Shown: positions 1-6,851, numbered from the stretch's first letter. The stretch is DNA of 8,610 nucleotides from Planctomycetales bacterium 4484_123 (GCA_002049885.1 MVCS01000151.1:1-8610), one strand, 5' to 3'. Notes: generated by a model not told the origin, from the sequence alone. A program made the numbers and translations.

Positions 1-278
1 GCGGCACAGGCAAGCGGGCAGTGCGTGTAGATGCCAGTGGGGATGAACACGGCGTCAATCCTGCCCGCCAGGCGCTCGAACATCTCCTCGGCGTCGGCGA
101 AGACCTCCACGCCCTCGGCCTGAAATTGTTCGACCTGGCCCTCGCGGCGGTCCTGCGGCCTGATGGCCACCGCCGCCAGCTCGCAGCCCAGCTCCGGCCC
201 GAGCGTGCGAATATTCCTTATGTGCACGGCGGCAAAGCCGCCGGCCCCGACCACCGCGAAACGCAACACAGATCGCAC
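1..278 (-). CDS. Gfo/Idh/MocA-family NAD(P)-dependent oxidoreductase, N-terminal part (runs off the window)
   Basis: Translating the minus strand gives an N-terminal Rossmann fold. A beta-strand and nucleotide-binding loop (LRFAVVGAGGFAAVHIRNI, GxGGxA type) come first. After them come the second strand (CELAAVAIR), an acidic helix (FADAEEMFERL) and the strand IDAVFIPTGIYTHCPLA. That last strand matches the family pattern in which a conserved P-x-x-x-H loop packs near the nicotinamide. Only about 92 residues are present; the C-terminal substrate domain lies beyond position 1, so the substrate cannot be named. The start is uncertain. GTG at 278 lies 9 nt from GGGAG (288-292) and is preferred; GTG at 284 is only 3 nt from it. 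The gene lies about 60 nt downstream of queC on the same strand and in the same frame, so co-transcription is likely. No functional link to queuosine is evident. The family call is firm; the role is unknown. Confidence 0.85.
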   Translation of the reverse strand, partial: MRSVLRFAVVGAGGFAAVHIRNIRTLGPELGCELAAVAIRPQDRREGQVEQFQAEGVEVFADAEEMFERLAGRIDAVFIPTGIYTHCPLACA

Positions 279-287
279 CCTCACATT

Positions 288-292
288 CTCCC
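288..292 (-). promoter_or_regulatory. Ribosome binding site of the Gfo/Idh oxidoreductase
   Basis: On the minus strand GGGAG is followed 9 nt later by GTG at 278. It is one of the few clear Shine-Dalgarno-like sites here and it decides between two nearby GTG starts. It fits a gene inside an operon rather than at its head. Confidence 0.5.
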
Positions 293-338
293 GAGCCCGG
301 CGCCGGGCCAAGACCAGCCGGCCGGACCGAGCCGCGCA

Positions 339-1097
339 CTAGCCTTCCTGGTATCGGGCCGGGTCCTCGGCTCCCGCCTCGGCGAACCCGGCCAGCCGCA
401 GCCGACAGGCATCACACCGCCCGCAGGCCGAGCCGTCCCCCGCCGGGTCGTAACAACTGTGGGTCAGCGAATAGTCCACGCCCAGGGCCAGGCCCGTGCG
501 GATGATCTGGCCCTTGGTCATGTCTATCAGCGGGGCGTGGATGCAAAAGACGCCCCGGCCCTCGACTGCAGCGGCCGTGGCCAGATTCGCCAGCCGCTGG
601 AATGCCTCCACGAACTGGCCCCGGCAGTCCGGGTAGCCGCTGTAGTCGATGGCGTTGACGCCGATGAAGATGTCGAACGAGCCGATCACCTCCGCGTAGC
701 CCAGGGCGATGCTCAGGAAGATGGTATTCCGCGCAGGCACGTAGGTCGGCGGGATGGCAGGCCGTTCGCCGCGGCGTGCGGATCGTGCATCGGCGGAGTC
801 ATCGGCGCCGTCGGGCAGTCCGGGCCGATCCTTGGGCACGGCGATGTCGTCGGTCAGGGCCGAGCGGCCGAAGCCGCCATCGGCGCTGAGGTCGATGCGC
901 ACGATGCGGTGTTCGACCACTCCCAATGCCTCCGCCACCCGACGGGCGGCGTCCAGCTCGAACCGGTGTCGCTGGCCGTAGTCAAAGGTCAGCGCGTGAC
1001 AGGCAAAGCCGCGGTCCTGCGCCACCGCCAACGTGGTGGCCGAATCCACTCCGCCCGACAGCAGCACCACGGCGAGCCTTGTCGTTTCGGCCTGCAT
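339..1097 (-). CDS. queC: 7-cyano-7-deazaguanine (preQ0) synthase QueC
   Basis: QueC is an ATP-dependent cytoplasmic enzyme that turns 7-carboxy-7-deazaguanine plus ammonia into preQ0, the nitrile precursor of queuosine in tRNA. The 252-residue protein shows the PP-loop SGGVDS (14-19), FDYGQRH (38-44), the VPARNTIFLS stretch (120-129) and the IGVNAIDYSGYPDCR segment. The C-terminal zinc site has Cys215, Cys225, Cys228 and Cys231 in the order C-x9-CGRCDAC. An open frame continues to an ATG at 1157, but those 20 extra residues have no family character, so ATG at 1097 is chosen. Residues about 92-113 form a hydrophilic Asp/Ala/Arg-rich insert between ALTDDIAVPKDR and IPPTYVPARN, where relatives usually have a shorter link. 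No other queuosine gene is visible. The gene is divergent from pyk and followed by a Gfo/Idh oxidoreductase. Confidence 0.97.
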   Translation of the reverse strand: MQAETTRLAVVLLSGGVDSATTLAVAQDRGFACHALTFDYGQRHRFELDAARRVAEALGVVEHRIVRIDLSADGGFGRSALTDDIAVPKDRPGLPDGADDSADARSARRGERPAIPPTYVPARNTIFLSIALGYAEVIGSFDIFIGVNAIDYSGYPDCRGQFVEAFQRLANLATAAAVEGRGVFCIHAPLIDMTKGQIIRTGLALGVDYSLTHSCYDPAGDGSACGRCDACRLRLAGFAEAGAEDPARYQEG

Positions 1098-1104
1098 GGG
1101 CGAA

Positions 1105-1133
1105 AGCCTAGCCCCGGCCAGCCGGCGAGTAAA
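1105..1133 (-). promoter_or_regulatory. Putative sigma70-type promoter of queC
   Basis: On the minus strand TTTACT (1133-1128) is separated by 17 nt from TAGGCT (1110-1105), which lies 7 nt before the queC ATG. The -35 matches the consensus at 4 of 6 bases and the -10 at 3 of 6. Transcription would start at or next to the ATG, and no Shine-Dalgarno site precedes the ATG. Weak on its own; supported by the same layout at pyk. Confidence 0.35.
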
Positions 1134-1172
1134 GCGCCCCGCGGGGGGCCCGGCCACGGGGGCAGTTCCGAG

Positions 1173-1202
1173 TTGGTCTTGCCCGCCCGGCGGTCTTAGA
1201 AT
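1173..1202 (+). promoter_or_regulatory. Putative sigma70-type promoter of pyk (leaderless layout)
   Basis: TTGGTC (1173-1178) is followed after 18 nt by TAGAAT (1197-1202), and exactly 7 nt later comes the pyk ATG at 1210. The predicted transcription start therefore coincides with the start codon. No purine-rich ribosome binding site lies upstream, which fits a leaderless mRNA. Confidence 0.45.
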
Positions 1203-1209
1203 CTACGGC

Positions 1210-2619
1210 ATGCACATCCGCACCAAGATCGTGGCCACGGTCGGACCGGCCTGCGCCACGCCGGCCGTGCTGGAACAGATGGTCCGCGCCGGCGTGGACG
1301 TCTTCCGCATCAACTTCTCACACGGCCAGGAGGCCACGCGGGCATCGGCACTGGAGGCCATTCGCCGGGTGGAGCGCCGGCTGGGCGAGCCGCTGGCGGT
1401 CATGGCCGACCTGTGCGGACCCAAGATTCGCGTCGGGCCCATCGTGGGCGGCTCGGTGTTGCTGGGCCAGGGCGCAGAGCTGACCATCCGGCGCCGGCCC
1501 GTGCAGGGCTCGGCCCGAGCCATCTCCACCACCCTGCCGGAGCTGGTGGACAACGTCGAGCCCGGCCAGACGCTGCTGCTGGACGACGGCAAGATCCGGC
1601 TGCGGGCCCTCGAGGTGCGCCGGCCCGACGAGATCATCTGCCGGGTCACCGCCGGTGGGGTGCTGGCCAGCGGCAAAGGGGTGAACCTGCCCCAGACCGA
1701 GCTGAGGCTGCCGGCCCTGACGGAAAAGGACCGCCGCGACGTGGACTGGATCGCCCGGAACGATTTCGACCTGGTGGCCCTTTCCTTCGTGCAGCGGGCC
1801 GAGGACCTCGCCGAGTTGCGGGCCTTGCTGCCGGAGGACATGCGCATAGTGGCCAAGATCGAGAAGCCCCAGGCCCTGGCCCGTATCGAGTCCATCCTGG
1901 CCGCCACTGACGCGCTGATGGTGGCCCGAGGCGACCTGGGGGTGGAGATGCCCCTGCCGCAGGTGCCGCTGGAACAGAAGCGACTGGTGGAGCTGTGCCG
2001 GTCGGCCGGCAAGGCCTGCATCGTGGCCACGCAGATGTTGGAATCGATGATCGACCGGCCGGGGCCGACCCGGGCGGAGGCGGCCGACATCGCCAATGCC
2101 GTGCTCGACGGGGCCGACGCCCTGATGCTCTCAGCCGAGACCGCCGTCGGCAAGAACCCCGTGGAAGCGGTCAAGACGATGAACGACATCGCGGCCGCGG
2201 CCGAGGACTACGAGCTCACCTGGCGCGGGCCCGCGAGAGTCTCCTACGCCCCCTCGCCCACGACCTCCGCCCTGGCAGCCGCCGTTCGTGCCGTCATCGA
2301 GCAGGAGAGCATCGCCGCCGTGGCCGTCTTCACCGCTACCGGCACGACCGCCGCCGTGTTGGCCCAGCACCGACTGGCCCAGCCCATCCTGGCCATGTCG
2401 CCCTCGCAGCGGGTGGTTCGGCAGATGAACCTGCTTTTTGGCGTCCAGCCAGTCCGCCAGGCCACCCCGCAGCACACCCGCCAGGTCATTGCCGCCGCCG
2501 CCAAGCACCTCAAGGCCAAGGGCCTGGTGCGCCGCGGACAGAAGATTGTCGTTCTCTCGGGCCGACCCATCGGCCAGCCGGGCACCACCAATACACTCGT
2601 CGTCCACCGCGTCGGTTGA
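1210..2619 (+). CDS. pyk: Pyruvate kinase
   Basis: Pyruvate kinase transfers phosphate from phosphoenolpyruvate to ADP in the last step of glycolysis and works as a cytoplasmic tetramer. The 469-residue protein is full length (the family is usually about 470-480). It shows TKIVATVGPA (5-14), FRINFSHG (32-39, with Arg33, Asn35 and Ser37), ADLCGPKIR (66-74) and a B-domain lid around LLDDGKI (123-129). The active-site segment IVAKIEKPQA (213-222) carries Lys216 and the metal ligand Glu218. VARGDLGVE (238-246) with Asp242, ATQMLESM (273-280) and the MLSAETAVGK stretch near 306-315 follow. The C-terminal allosteric domain ends in TNTLVVHRVG. The frame is open upstream to 1033, but the family N terminus begins at ATG 1210. 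The gene is divergent from queC (112 bp between starts) and convergent with the phosphoesterase across the four-helix cassette. All catalytic residues I can check are present. Confidence 0.97.
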   Translation: MHIRTKIVATVGPACATPAVLEQMVRAGVDVFRINFSHGQEATRASALEAIRRVERRLGEPLAVMADLCGPKIRVGPIVGGSVLLGQGAELTIRRRPVQGSARAISTTLPELVDNVEPGQTLLLDDGKIRLRALEVRRPDEIICRVTAGGVLASGKGVNLPQTELRLPALTEKDRRDVDWIARNDFDLVALSFVQRAEDLAELRALLPEDMRIVAKIEKPQALARIESILAATDALMVARGDLGVEMPLPQVPLEQKRLVELCRSAGKACIVATQMLESMIDRPGPTRAEAADIANAVLDGADALMLSAETAVGKNPVEAVKTMNDIAAAAEDYELTWRGPARVSYAPSPTTSALAAAVRAVIEQESIAAVAVFTATGTTAAVLAQHRLAQPILAMSPSQRVVRQMNLLFGVQPVRQATPQHTRQVIAAAAKHLKAKGLVRRGQKIVVLSGRPIGQPGTTNTLVVHRVG

Positions 2620-2625
2620 GCGCGG

Positions 2626-2688
2626 GACGGGATTACCGTGGGACCGCGGGGACCGGATTACCGTCAGACCGAGAGGCCGGACTACCGC
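2626..2688 (+). repeat. Left repeat cluster: three imperfect GGATTACCGT units
   Basis: Directly after the pyk stop, three related words recur with a period of 24-25 nt: GGATTACCGT at 2630, GGATTACCGT at 2655 and GGACTACCGC at 2679. The first is embedded in 2626-2646, which is matched in inverted orientation at 3314-3334 with 19 of 21 bases identical. CCGTG-GGAC-CGCGG (2636-2649) can fold into a short hairpin (one G-U pair). There is no coding potential and no U-tract typical of a terminator. Confidence 0.65.
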
Positions 2689-2801
2689 CGCACCCCAAGC
2701 TGGCAAACCGATGGACCACATTGCTGGCGAGCGATGAAGCAGGATGGCTGAAGACATAGAAACGGCCGACATGCGGGCTGATGTGAAAAGGCCAGACCGA
2801 C

Positions 2802-3164
2802 TCATGTCCAACGTTGCAGCAGCCTGAACAGCATCGCGGCAATCCGGTCATACTTGTTGGAAATCTCTGCGTGAACCTTCTCCGGCAGGTACCCGCAGGC
2901 AACGGCAAAGTCGAGGTGCGTCCTGGTCTCTTCCGCCGAACCGAGGGCGTCGGTGATGTGCCTTGCGAACAGACCGCTGTAGCGACGCTTGGCGAAGCCC
3001 TCTCTCAAGTTGGCAGCAACGGACCTTGAGCTCCGCCGCAGTTGGTCAGTCAGGCCATATCTTTCGGCTGGGGGAAAAGTCCGCGTCGTATGGAAGACAT
3101 CCATCGCCGCCTCGAAGGCCAGTCGATAGACTTCCAGGTCGTGAATGGAGTGAATGTTGCTCAT
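2802..3164 (-). CDS. Four-helix-bundle protein (23S rRNA intervening-sequence / S23 family)
   Basis: A complete 120-residue protein of usual family length. It reads as four amphipathic helices. Helix 1 carries LEVYRLAFEAAMDVF (10-24). The FPPAERYGLTDQLRRSSRSV stretch (30-49), the family's most conserved part, opens helix 2 and runs into AANLREGFAKRRY (50-62). Helix 3 carries AEETRTHLDFAVACGYL (77-93), and the last helix is KYDRIAAMLFRLLQ. Relatives are encoded in intervening sequences of some 23S rRNA genes, occur widely as lone genes, and resemble the Avd subunit of diversity-generating retroelements, which binds nucleic acid. A positively charged surface is suggested by the Arg/Lys-rich helix 2. 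No catalytic residues are known. No rRNA surrounds it here, and no reverse transcriptase or variable repeat is nearby. The start ATG has only a weak GGTGG just before it. The molecular role is unknown. Confidence 0.85.
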   Translation of the reverse strand: MSNIHSIHDLEVYRLAFEAAMDVFHTTRTFPPAERYGLTDQLRRSSRSVAANLREGFAKRRYSGLFARHITDALGSAEETRTHLDFAVACGYLPEKVHAEISNKYDRIAAMLFRLLQRWT

Positions 3165-3313
3165 CCACCAACCGGCAGCGCATTGTCGGTACTCGCCTGC
3201 CTCGCCCTAGCACGATGCCGAAGAACGACAGAAAAGGCCAGCACAAAACCATCGGTCGACTGTGCCCGCCCACAACCCGGCGGCAAGTGCTCTTTCACGG
3301 CACTCCGGCTAGA

Positions 3314-3355
3314 CGGTCCAACGGTATTCCCGTCGTACGGTATCCGGTATCACGG
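3314..3355 (-). repeat. Right repeat cluster, inverted relative to the left one
   Basis: Read on the minus strand, the stretch contains TGATACCGG, GGATACCGT and GGAATACCGT in tight succession. These are variants of the left GGATTACCGT word. The span 3314-3334 is the 19/21 inverted match of 2626-2646. ACGGTATCCGGT (3337-3348) matches the inverse of the second left unit with one base missing. CCGT-CGT-ACGG (3330-3340) is a small perfect hairpin. The cluster runs into the phosphoesterase gene and supplies its last codon and TGA stop. Confidence 0.6.
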
Positions 3356-3844
3356 CACACGGATGAATTCGACAGCGCCGGAGGCGGTCTCCAGGAGGGC
3401 AACGGTGGGGCAAGGAGTGTGGTACAGGGCACCGGGGTTGATGACGTGGACCTCGCCGAGCCGCTCGTCGCGCTGGCGGTGCGTGTGGCCGTGACAGACG
3501 TAGCGGTATCGGCCGGAGGTTATCAGTTGGGTCAGGGCCGCTGCGTTGTTGCCGTGAGTGGCGGCCAGGTAATCCCCCCCGCCCAGGGGCACCAGGATAG
3601 TATCGGTAGAGAAGTGCACGCCGAGCCGGCGCGCCCGCTCGGCCAGGTCATCGGGTGCGCGGTCCAGGTTCCCGGCGACCGCGTAGCTCTCCACGCCGCA
3701 GCCGGCCAGGACATCGAGACACCCCGCCGAGCCGATGTCACCACAGTGGACGATCCTCTCGGCCTCGCGGCGCGCGAGCTCCTCCAGCGCCCGTCGCAGC
3801 CGGCCCACCTTGCCATGAGAGTCTGAAACGATCCCGATTTTCAT
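3350..3844 (-). CDS. YfcE/MJ0936-type metallophosphoesterase
   Basis: A 164-residue calcineurin-like phosphoesterase with two metal sites, of the small YfcE family whose members hydrolyse phosphodiesters in vitro; the physiological substrate is usually unknown. All motifs are in order: SDSHG (7-11, Asp8 and His10), HCGD (33-36), GNLD (58-61, Asn59), THGN (96-99, His97) and HGHTH (118-122, His120 and His122), followed by VINPGAL (134-140). The length fits the family (about 155-185). The frame is open upstream to 4039, but those 65 residues are not family-like and ATG 3844 starts the conserved first strand MKIGIVSDSHG. A TATGAT hexamer lies 10 nt before the ATG and there is no Shine-Dalgarno site. 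The gene is divergent from the zinc-ribbon gene and convergent with pyk. Its last codon and stop lie within the right repeat cluster. Confidence 0.93.
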   Translation of the reverse strand: MKIGIVSDSHGKVGRLRRALEELARREAERIVHCGDIGSAGCLDVLAGCGVESYAVAGNLDRAPDDLAERARRLGVHFSTDTILVPLGGGDYLAATHGNNAAALTQLITSGRYRYVCHGHTHRQRDERLGEVHVINPGALYHTPCPTVALLETASGAVEFIRVP

Positions 3845-3854
3845 GGCCCCAGAC

Positions 3855-3860
3855 ATCATA
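3855..3860 (-). promoter_or_regulatory. Putative -10 element of the phosphoesterase gene
   Basis: TATGAT (minus strand, 3860-3855; 5 of 6 to TATAAT) lies 10 nt before the ATG at 3844, giving a leader of only a few nucleotides. Possible -35 words are TTGCAT (3881-3876, spacer 15) and TTGCTT (3885-3880, spacer 19); neither has ideal spacing. Confidence 0.4.
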
Positions 3861-4024
3861 GCAGAGATGCCGGCGATGCAAGCAACAAGATGAAAGAGGC
3901 CCGGGCGCGGCGGCGACCTGGTTCCGCGGGGTTGCGGCCCGCCTCGGGACAGTCCATGCTGACCGGCCCGGACGTGCCGCCAGACTGCACGCCCGACGCG
4001 CCTCCAACCACGGGGGTGGGAGCT

Positions 4025-4053
4025 TTGCCTTCCACGCACGGCGAGGATACCAT
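4025..4053 (+). promoter_or_regulatory. Possible promoter of the zinc-ribbon/hemB unit
   Basis: TTGCCT (4025-4030), 17 nt, then TACCAT (4048-4053) would place the transcription start at the GTG at 4060. The -10 match is poor (4 of 6). GAGG at 4043-4046 could instead be a ribosome binding site, but it is 13 nt from the GTG. The rest of the 215-bp divergent gap (3845-4059) shows nothing else I can support. Confidence 0.2.
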
Positions 4054-4059
4054 GAAGTC

Positions 4060-4383
4060 GTGTTCAATCAGGGTGACAAGCCACTGGAGGACAAGGAGTA
4101 TCCCGACGAGTCCGACCTGGCGGCGGACGATGACGAGCAGACCCTGGGGCTGATGGCCTGCCCGCAGTGCGGCCGGCTGGTGTACGAAGAGGCCACCAAG
4201 TGCCCCTACTGCGGCGAGTGGATCGTCCAGCCCGGCTGGCGACAGAGCCGGAAGTGGTACGTCCGCGCCGGGTTGTACCTGACCAAGACCATCCTCATCA
4301 ACTGGTTCTTCTGGCTGGCATTGGTGGCCATTTCCTCGGCGGCGGCTCTGTGGAAGCTCTACCTGCACTCAGGGAGTCGATGA
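4060..4383 (+). CDS. Small zinc-ribbon protein with one C-terminal membrane helix
   Basis: A 107-residue protein starting at GTG 4060. An acidic N terminus (residues 10-26, many Asp/Glu) leads into a zinc ribbon with CPQCG (34-38) and CPYCGEW (48-54), four cysteines in a C-x2-C-x10-C-x2-C pattern. A linker rich in Trp and Arg (60-70) is followed by one hydrophobic helix (about 78-97) and a short basic tail. The layout predicts a membrane-anchored protein with the zinc ribbon in the cytoplasm. Short double-CPxCG proteins ending in a membrane helix are frequent in Planctomycetota, with unknown function. Its TGA is separated by one base from the hemB ATG, so the two are translationally coupled. 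A role near heme synthesis, for example zinc supply or tethering, would be pure guesswork. The start is uncertain: no ATG lies in this frame upstream. Confidence 0.75.
   Translation: MFNQGDKPLEDKEYPDESDLAADDDEQTLGLMACPQCGRLVYEEATKCPYCGEWIVQPGWRQSRKWYVRAGLYLTKTILINWFFWLALVAISSAAALWKLYLHSGSR
4371..4376 (+). promoter_or_regulatory. Ribosome binding site of hemB, inside the zinc-ribbon gene
   Basis: AGGGAG lies 8 nt before ATG 4385, within the last codons of the upstream gene. It favours ATG 4385 over the second ATG at 4394 and supports translational coupling across TGA-G-ATG. Confidence 0.6.
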
Positions 4384-4384
4384 G

Positions 4385-5383
<999 letters not shown>

Positions 5384-5414
5384 ACACCCCAAACCGGCAT
5401 GGGGAAGTTCGCGT

Positions 5415-5443
5415 TTGACTTTTCCCCGGACCAGTTGTGAAAT
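5415..5443 (+). promoter_or_regulatory. Putative sigma70-type promoter of the glycosyltransferase/GH57 unit
   Basis: TTGACT (5415-5420, 5 of 6 to consensus), 17 nt, then TGAAAT (5438-5443, 4 of 6). It lies 34 nt before the ATG at 5478, leaving room for a normal short leader with AGGA (5464-5467). It is the best-spaced promoter candidate in the window. Confidence 0.5.
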
Positions 5444-5477
5444 CCACGCAGGTCGGGGCGGACAGGACGGACGGAGC

Positions 5478-6827
5478 ATGAGGGTCTTTATGCTGGGCTG
5501 GGAGTTCCCGCCGTACATCAGCGGCGGGCTGGGGACGGCCTGTTACGGGCTGACGCGCGGGCTGGACGAGGCCGGCGTGGAGGTGCTCTTCGTGCTGCCC
5601 ATGCCCCTTCCCCACGACGCCCACAGCCACGTGCAGTTCCGCACGCCGGCTTGGCTGGCCCAGGCCGGCCAGGAGGAGGCGGCGGAGCCCGCGGGCGAGG
5701 AAGCCCCAGCCGAGCCGACCTTCCGCCACGTCCAGATGCGAGCGCTGCCGGTCATCCTCCAGCCCTACGGCACGCCGGAGAGCTACCGTGAGGCGGTGGA
5801 GCGGCTGGAGCAACGCGGCGCGGGCGGCCAGCAAGAGGTGGAGATTCCAGGCCTGGAGCTGCCGGCAGGTCAGGGCGAGGCCGGGGAGGTGGGCGCGAGC
5901 CCGGGGATGTATCAGGGCGACCTGCTGGGACAGATCCGCCGGTACGCCACGCTGGCGGTGGAGCTGGCCCGGCGGGAGAAGTTCGACCTCATCCACGCCC
6001 ACGACTGGATGACCTACCCGGCCGGGCTGGCCGTGGCCGCCCATACCGGCAGGCCCCTGGTGGTCCACGTGCACTCCACCGAGTTCGACCGCAGCGGCGA
6101 GAACGTCAACCAGCAGGTGTACGACATCGAGCGGGCCGGCATGCACGGCGCCGACCGCGTCGTCTGCGTCAGCTATCTCACCCGCGGCATCGTGCTGTCG
6201 CGCTACGGCGTGGAGGCCGGCAAGGTCAAGGTGGTGTACAACGCCGTGGAGTTGCCGGCCGGCGGGGACTTCGACGCGTCGCCCATCGCCCGCGACGAGA
6301 AGATCGTCCTGTTCCTGGGACGTATCACCATGCAGAAGGGCCCGGAGTACTTCCTTCGGGCGGCCCAGAAGGTGCTGACGAAGTACAAGAAGGTCCGTTT
6401 CGTCATCGCCGGCAGCGGCGACCTGACGGGCCGGACGGTGGAGCTGGCCGCGGAGCTGGGCATCGGCCGGTACGTCACCTTCACCGGCTTCCTGCGCGGC
6501 AACGACGTGGCGAGGGTGTTCCGCATGGCCGACCTGTACGTCATGCCGTCGGTCTCCGAGCCCTTCGGCATCGCCCCGCTGGAGGCCCTCTCCCACAACG
6601 TGCCCGTGATCATCTCCAAGCAGTCCGGCGTCTCGGAGGTCCTCACCCACGTGCTGAAGGTGGACTTCTGGGACGTCGAGGAGATGGCCAACAAGATCGT
6701 GGCGGTGCTGCGACACCCGCCGCTCCAGCGAGTGCTCCGCCAGCAGGGCCAGATAGAGCTGCGGCGGCTGAGCTGGCGCGACTCAGCCGAGAGGTGCAAG
6801 ACCATCTACGAGGAACTCGCCCGCTGA
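5478..6827 (+). CDS. GT4/GT5-like glycosyltransferase (glycogen-synthase-like)
   Basis: A 449-residue GT-B enzyme. The N-terminal Rossmann domain opens with MRVFMLGWEFPPYISGGLGT (1-20), whose GGLG loop is the glycogen-synthase-type nucleotide-sugar loop. HAHDW (173-177) and VHVHSTEF (196-203) follow. The C-terminal domain has FLGRITMQKGPEYF (279-292) with Arg282 and Lys287, FVIAGSG (308-314) and the E-x7-E motif SEPFGIAPLEA (360-370, Glu361 and Glu369). Two hydrophilic, low-complexity stretches (about 61-80 and 112-143) look like disordered loops. It likely transfers glucose from a nucleotide sugar to an alpha-glucan, but donor and acceptor cannot be read from sequence. The frame is open to a TTG at 5415; ATG 5478 is chosen because the family starts there and AGGA lies 10 nt upstream. 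The GH57 gene follows after 24 nt, implying co-transcription. I see no sign peptide or membrane segment. Confidence 0.9.
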   Translation: MRVFMLGWEFPPYISGGLGTACYGLTRGLDEAGVEVLFVLPMPLPHDAHSHVQFRTPAWLAQAGQEEAAEPAGEEAPAEPTFRHVQMRALPVILQPYGTPESYREAVERLEQRGAGGQQEVEIPGLELPAGQGEAGEVGASPGMYQGDLLGQIRRYATLAVELARREKFDLIHAHDWMTYPAGLAVAAHTGRPLVVHVHSTEFDRSGENVNQQVYDIERAGMHGADRVVCVSYLTRGIVLSRYGVEAGKVKVVYNAVELPAGGDFDASPIARDEKIVLFLGRITMQKGPEYFLRAAQKVLTKYKKVRFVIAGSGDLTGRTVELAAELGIGRYVTFTGFLRGNDVARVFRMADLYVMPSVSEPFGIAPLEALSHNVPVIISKQSGVSEVLTHVLKVDFWDVEEMANKIVAVLRHPPLQRVLRQQGQIELRRLSWRDSAERCKTIYEELAR

Positions 6828-6851
6828 GAGGGTTCAGGCCAGGGAAGCGAG

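Larger units (their letters stand above)
2626..3355. mobile_element. Putative four-helix-bundle gene cassette bounded by inverted repeat clusters
   Basis: The block sits exactly between the stops of convergent pyk (2619) and the phosphoesterase (3350). GACGGGATTACCGT at 2626 is mirrored by ACGGTATTCCCGTC at 3321 (13/14), and the longer arms 2626-2646 and 3314-3334 agree at 19/21. Inside lies one gene, encoding a four-helix-bundle protein of the 23S rRNA intervening-sequence type. A hand count over 2821-3180 gives 213 G+C in 360 nt (59%), against about 70-77% in rows sampled from pyk and hemB. No transposase is encoded, so if it moves it must do so in trans or by an unknown route. The flanks 2689-2801 and 3165-3313 hold nothing else I recognise. 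Calling it mobile is inference; the repeats and composition are seen directly. Confidence 0.4.

Noticed and set aside
21..1199. Plus-strand open frame of 392 codons opposite queC and the oxidoreductase
   Set aside because: It is the antisense of two well-recognised minus-strand genes in GC-rich DNA, and its protein has no family motifs.
2762..2796. Possible minus-strand terminator after the four-helix gene (GGCC and ACAT paired with ATGT and GGCC, then GTTTCT)
   Set aside because: The two short stems are separated by an unbalanced internal loop and the T-run is broken; too weak to annotate.
2786..3241. Direct repeat AAAAGGCCAG (2786-2795 and 3232-3241) on either side of the four-helix gene as a target-site duplication
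   Set aside because: It is inside the inverted-repeat borders, the two copies are not at element ends, and similarity does not extend beyond 10 bases.
2620..3350. Diversity-generating retroelement, suggested by the Avd-like protein
   Set aside because: No reverse transcriptase, template repeat or variable target gene is present within the window.
3569..3576. GGTAATCC inside the phosphoesterase gene as a further copy of the repeat word
   Set aside because: Only 8 bases match, with no extended similarity, and it lies within conserved coding sequence; chance is enough.
3890..4153. Possible small gene with ATG at 3890 in the divergent gap
   Set aside because: Arg/Pro/Ser-rich, no motif, and it overlaps the zinc-ribbon gene in another frame.
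5388..5405. CCCCA...TGGGG hairpin after hemB as a terminator
   Set aside because: The stem is only 5 bp with an 8-nt loop and no U-tract follows at the proper distance.
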